Source of the DNA: an uncultured Oscillospiraceae bacterium
GTDB lineage: Bacteria; Bacillota; Clostridia; Oscillospirales; Acutalibacteraceae
NCBI GenBank assembly: GCA_900539845.1
Contig: UQDP01000029.1
Coordinates: 1-15,246 of the forward strand
Direction of reading: 5' to 3'
DNA: 15,246 nucleotides
Shown here: positions 13,997-15,246 of the stretch, one piece after another
Layout of the letters: each line of letters begins with the position of its first letter
How positions within the stretch are numbered: the first letter of the stretch is position 1
Program-made: the position numbers and the translations under genes
The notes under the pieces: model-generated
Seen by the model: the letters and a program-made list of their open reading frames with translations, nothing else
The model's database searches: none
What the model was told of the DNA's origin: nothing

Positions 13997-14757
13997 TTAT
14001 TAAGCCGTTTAGTATATACAGCCACGGAAACACGCTTCGCGGCGTGATCATAAAACCTAAGCATGCGCAGCTGCCTTGTAAGACAGCAATCATCAGTCAT
14101 GGTTTTGCAAGCAATATGGCAATAACCAGTCCTTATGCAAAAACTCTTGTGAAAGCCGGTTATGTTGCGGTGCTTTATGATTTTTGTATGTCCGGAAGCG
14201 GCGTGAGCAGCGGCAACAGCACAGGTATGAGTGTGCTTACGGAAAAAGCGAATCTTAACGATCTTTTGTATTACGTTAGAAGGCTGCCCTTTGTTGACGA
14301 AAAGCACATTGTTCTTGCAGGCTGCAGTCAGGGCGGTCTTGTATCGGCGCTGTGTGCGGCAGAATGTAATAAATACGTCAAGGCACTTCTGCTTTATTAT
14401 CCGGCCTTGTGTATTCCGGATGATGCGCGCCGTGGGCATATGATAACCGCAAGGTTTGACCCGGAGAGAATTCCCGAAACTTTTTATGCGATTTCGGTAA
14501 AACTGGGCAGAAAATATGCTGATGATGTCGCTTCGCTTGATCCATACAAAGAAATATGCGCTTATGATAAACCTGTGCTGATTGTGCATGGGATTGAGGA
14601 TACGCTTGTGAGCATCGCTTATTCAAGAAAAGCCGCTGATCGGTATGAAAACTGCAAACTTGTTGAAGTGCACGGCGACCATGGCTTTATCAGAAAAGGC
14701 TTTAAAGCCTGTGAAAAAGCAACGCTTGAATTTTTAAATGAAAACGATTTAATATGA
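13993..14757 (+). CDS. Alpha/beta hydrolase, serine esterase-like
   Basis: A 254-residue cytoplasmic protein with the alpha/beta hydrolase fold. IISHGFASN (33-41) forms the oxyanion-hole HG region, GCSQGG (110-115) is the nucleophile elbow with S112, IVHGIEDTLVS (197-207) carries D203, and VHGDHGF (226-232) carries H230, so the catalytic triad is complete. The cap between the barrel strands (about 135-190) is short. It resembles bacterial carboxylesterase/lipase and dienelactone-like hydrolases; peptidase S9-like esterases are the nearest alternatives. AAAGGAG lies just upstream of the ATG, and the 4-bp overlap with GH27 indicates coupled translation. A role in removing acyl groups from the sugar substrate is an inference from this linkage only. 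Confidence 0.85.
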   Translation: MIIKPFSIYSHGNTLRGVIIKPKHAQLPCKTAIISHGFASNMAITSPYAKTLVKAGYVAVLYDFCMSGSGVSSGNSTGMSVLTEKANLNDLLYYVRRLPFVDEKHIVLAGCSQGGLVSALCAAECNKYVKALLLYYPALCIPDDARRGHMITARFDPERIPETFYAISVKLGRKYADDVASLDPYKEICAYDKPVLIVHGIEDTLVSIAYSRKAADRYENCKLVEVHGDHGFIRKGFKACEKATLEFLNENDLI

Positions 14758-14758
14758 T

Positions 14759-14793
14759 AAAAAACACGGTCTGAGCATTTTGCTCAGACCGTG
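14759..14793 (-). terminator. Hairpin, copy 1 of a 29-bp repeat; terminator in the minus direction
   Basis: CACGGTCTGAGC (14765-14776) and GCTCAGACCGTG (14782-14793) pair around ATTTT. The T run (TTTTTTATC) lies on the minus-strand side, so it should stop transcripts coming from the right. Reading plus, after the hydrolase gene, it has no T tract. Confidence 0.7.
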
Positions 14794-14845
14794 CAGCGTG
14801 TAGAAAAAGTCAAAAATTTAGAAAAGTGTGTATCCCTACACGCTG
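14794..14845. repeat. 10-bp inverted repeat with an alternative inner hairpin
   Basis: CAGCGTGTAG (14794-14803) is matched perfectly by CTACACGCTG (14836-14845). The right arm can instead pair locally: GTGTGTA (14826-14832) with TACACGC (14837-14843) around TCCC, with one G-T pair. The two structures exclude each other. Confidence 0.6.
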
Positions 14846-14934
14846 AAAAGGTTTCGAGAAATCGAACTGAATTTCGCATTTGGCAATTCGTCGGCGTACA
14901 ATGGTACGATAAAATTGACAAAGGCGGAAAGCGC

Positions 14935-14976
14935 AAACCCGCTCAAGTTCTTAACTTGAGCGGGTTTATTACTTTG
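14935..14976 (+). terminator. Probable terminator of the GH27 - hydrolase transcript
   Basis: A 15-bp perfect stem (14935-14949 with 14953-14967; core CCCGCTCAAGTT and AACTTGAGCGGG) has a three-base loop and is followed by TTTATTACTTTG. It is the first hairpin with a T-rich tail downstream of the hydrolase in the plus direction, although 180 bp beyond the stop codon. Confidence 0.6.
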
Positions 14977-15078
14977 TAAGAATTAAAGCGGAGCGACGCG
15001 GGCATCATTCCCTTCAATTCATCATTTTTCAAACAAATTTATCCTTTGCGCGGTTCAGCCGACTTTATCGACAGCCTG

Positions 15079-15110
15079 CACGGTCTGAGCATTTTGCTCA
15101 GACCGTGTTT
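15079..15110 (+). terminator. Hairpin, copy 2 of the 29-bp repeat; weak plus-direction terminator
   Basis: Positions 15079-15107 are identical to 14765-14793 over all 29 bases, including the ATTTT loop. Only TTTACTT follows on the plus strand and no T tract follows on the minus strand. It lies 5 bp beyond the stop of the minus-strand gene at the window edge. Confidence 0.55.
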
Positions 15111-15112
15111 AC

Positions 15113-15246
15113 TTATATGGATTTTAACAGGTTCGGCAGTTTTATGAGCGCGCCGCCGAGGCGCCAGAAGATCTTGGAGAAGCCGACGAAGGAGGACTGA
15201 TCGTCGTTGAGCATCATCAGAAGTCCGTCCGCCATTTCGGGGCTGA
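15113..15246 (-). CDS. C-terminal fragment of an unidentified protein, cut by the window edge
   Basis: An open frame on the minus strand enters at 15246 and ends with TAA at 15113-15115. The visible 43 or so residues read SPEMADGLLMMLNDDQSS, then FVGFSKIFWRLGGALIKL and PNLLKSI. I do not recognise the family. The codons are GC-rich with a marked preference for C in the third position (AAC, GAC, TTC, ATC, CTC), unlike the neighbouring genes, which argues that it is coding and perhaps highly expressed or differently derived. An in-frame ATG within the fragment could be a start, but a longer gene beyond the edge is more likely. Confidence 0.6.
   Translation of the reverse strand, partial: SPEMADGLLMMLNDDQSSFVGFSKIFWRLGGALIKLPNLLKSI

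Larger units (their letters stand above)
14758..15112. other. Non-coding, hairpin-rich intergenic region of 355 bp
   Basis: No credible gene lies between the hydrolase and the partial gene at the right edge. A 62-codon open frame at 14791-14979 begins inside a hairpin region, lacks a ribosome binding site and runs through another hairpin, so it is probably not translated. The region holds two identical 29-bp hairpins near its ends, a 10-bp inverted repeat and a 15-bp-stem hairpin, listed separately. The rest (14850-14930 and 14970-15078) shows nothing I recognise. Confidence 0.7.

Noticed and set aside
14791..14979. A 62-codon plus-strand open frame in the hairpin-rich gap
   Set aside because: It starts at the base of a hairpin, has no ribosome binding site, passes through two more inverted repeats, and its residue pattern is not protein-like enough to support a gene.

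Overview
The window reads as ordinary chromosome of a low-to-mid-GC Gram-positive bacterium, most likely a gut-type Clostridia member (Oscillospirales/Ruminococcaceae-like). This is inferred from vegetative sigma-A promoters with 16-17 bp spacing, strong GGAGG-type ribosome binding sites, a YkpA-type ABC-F protein, the gene order zapA - U32 protein - maf, and two cytoplasmic alpha-galactosidases. I see no phage, transposase, rRNA, tRNA or CRISPR array.

Layout. Positions 1-106 hold two terminators. A minus-strand mgtE (Mg2+ channel) occupies 107-1480 and starts at TTG. Positions 1481-1856 are non-coding and contain two abutting MITE-like inverted-repeat elements (1525-1580 and 1581-1854). A minus-strand operon then runs from a consensus promoter near 4540: rpe (ribulose-phosphate 3-epimerase), a membrane-anchored putative glycoside-hydrolase-like protein, and a secreted, C-terminally anchored cadherin-like beta-sandwich protein. 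The last two overlap by ATGA. Divergent from it is ykpA (4678-6285, plus), which ends at a strong bidirectional terminator shared with a convergent GH36 alpha-galactosidase (6352-8436, minus).

The GH36 promoter and the promoter of the next plus-strand operon, zapA - U32/RlhA-like - maf (8563-11497), lie back to back with overlapping -35 boxes. After that come a PHP-domain phosphoesterase with its own promoter and terminator (11662-12589), and a two-gene unit of a GH27-type alpha-galactosidase and an alpha/beta hydrolase, joined by an ATGA overlap (12671-14757). Positions 14758-15112 are non-coding and rich in hairpins, including an identical 29-bp hairpin at both ends. The window ends inside an unidentified, GC-rich minus-strand gene (stop at 15113).

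Functionally the window mixes housekeeping genes (Mg2+ uptake, pentose phosphate cycling, ribosome-associated ABC-F, FtsZ-ring regulator, probable rRNA/tRNA modification, nucleotide sanitation) with alpha-galactoside use. Both galactosidases lack signal peptides, so they should act on imported oligosaccharides such as raffinose or melibiose. No transporter is in the window. The least explained parts are the envelope protein pair attached to rpe and the two structured intergenic blocks. I do not see a clear new defence or mobile system.
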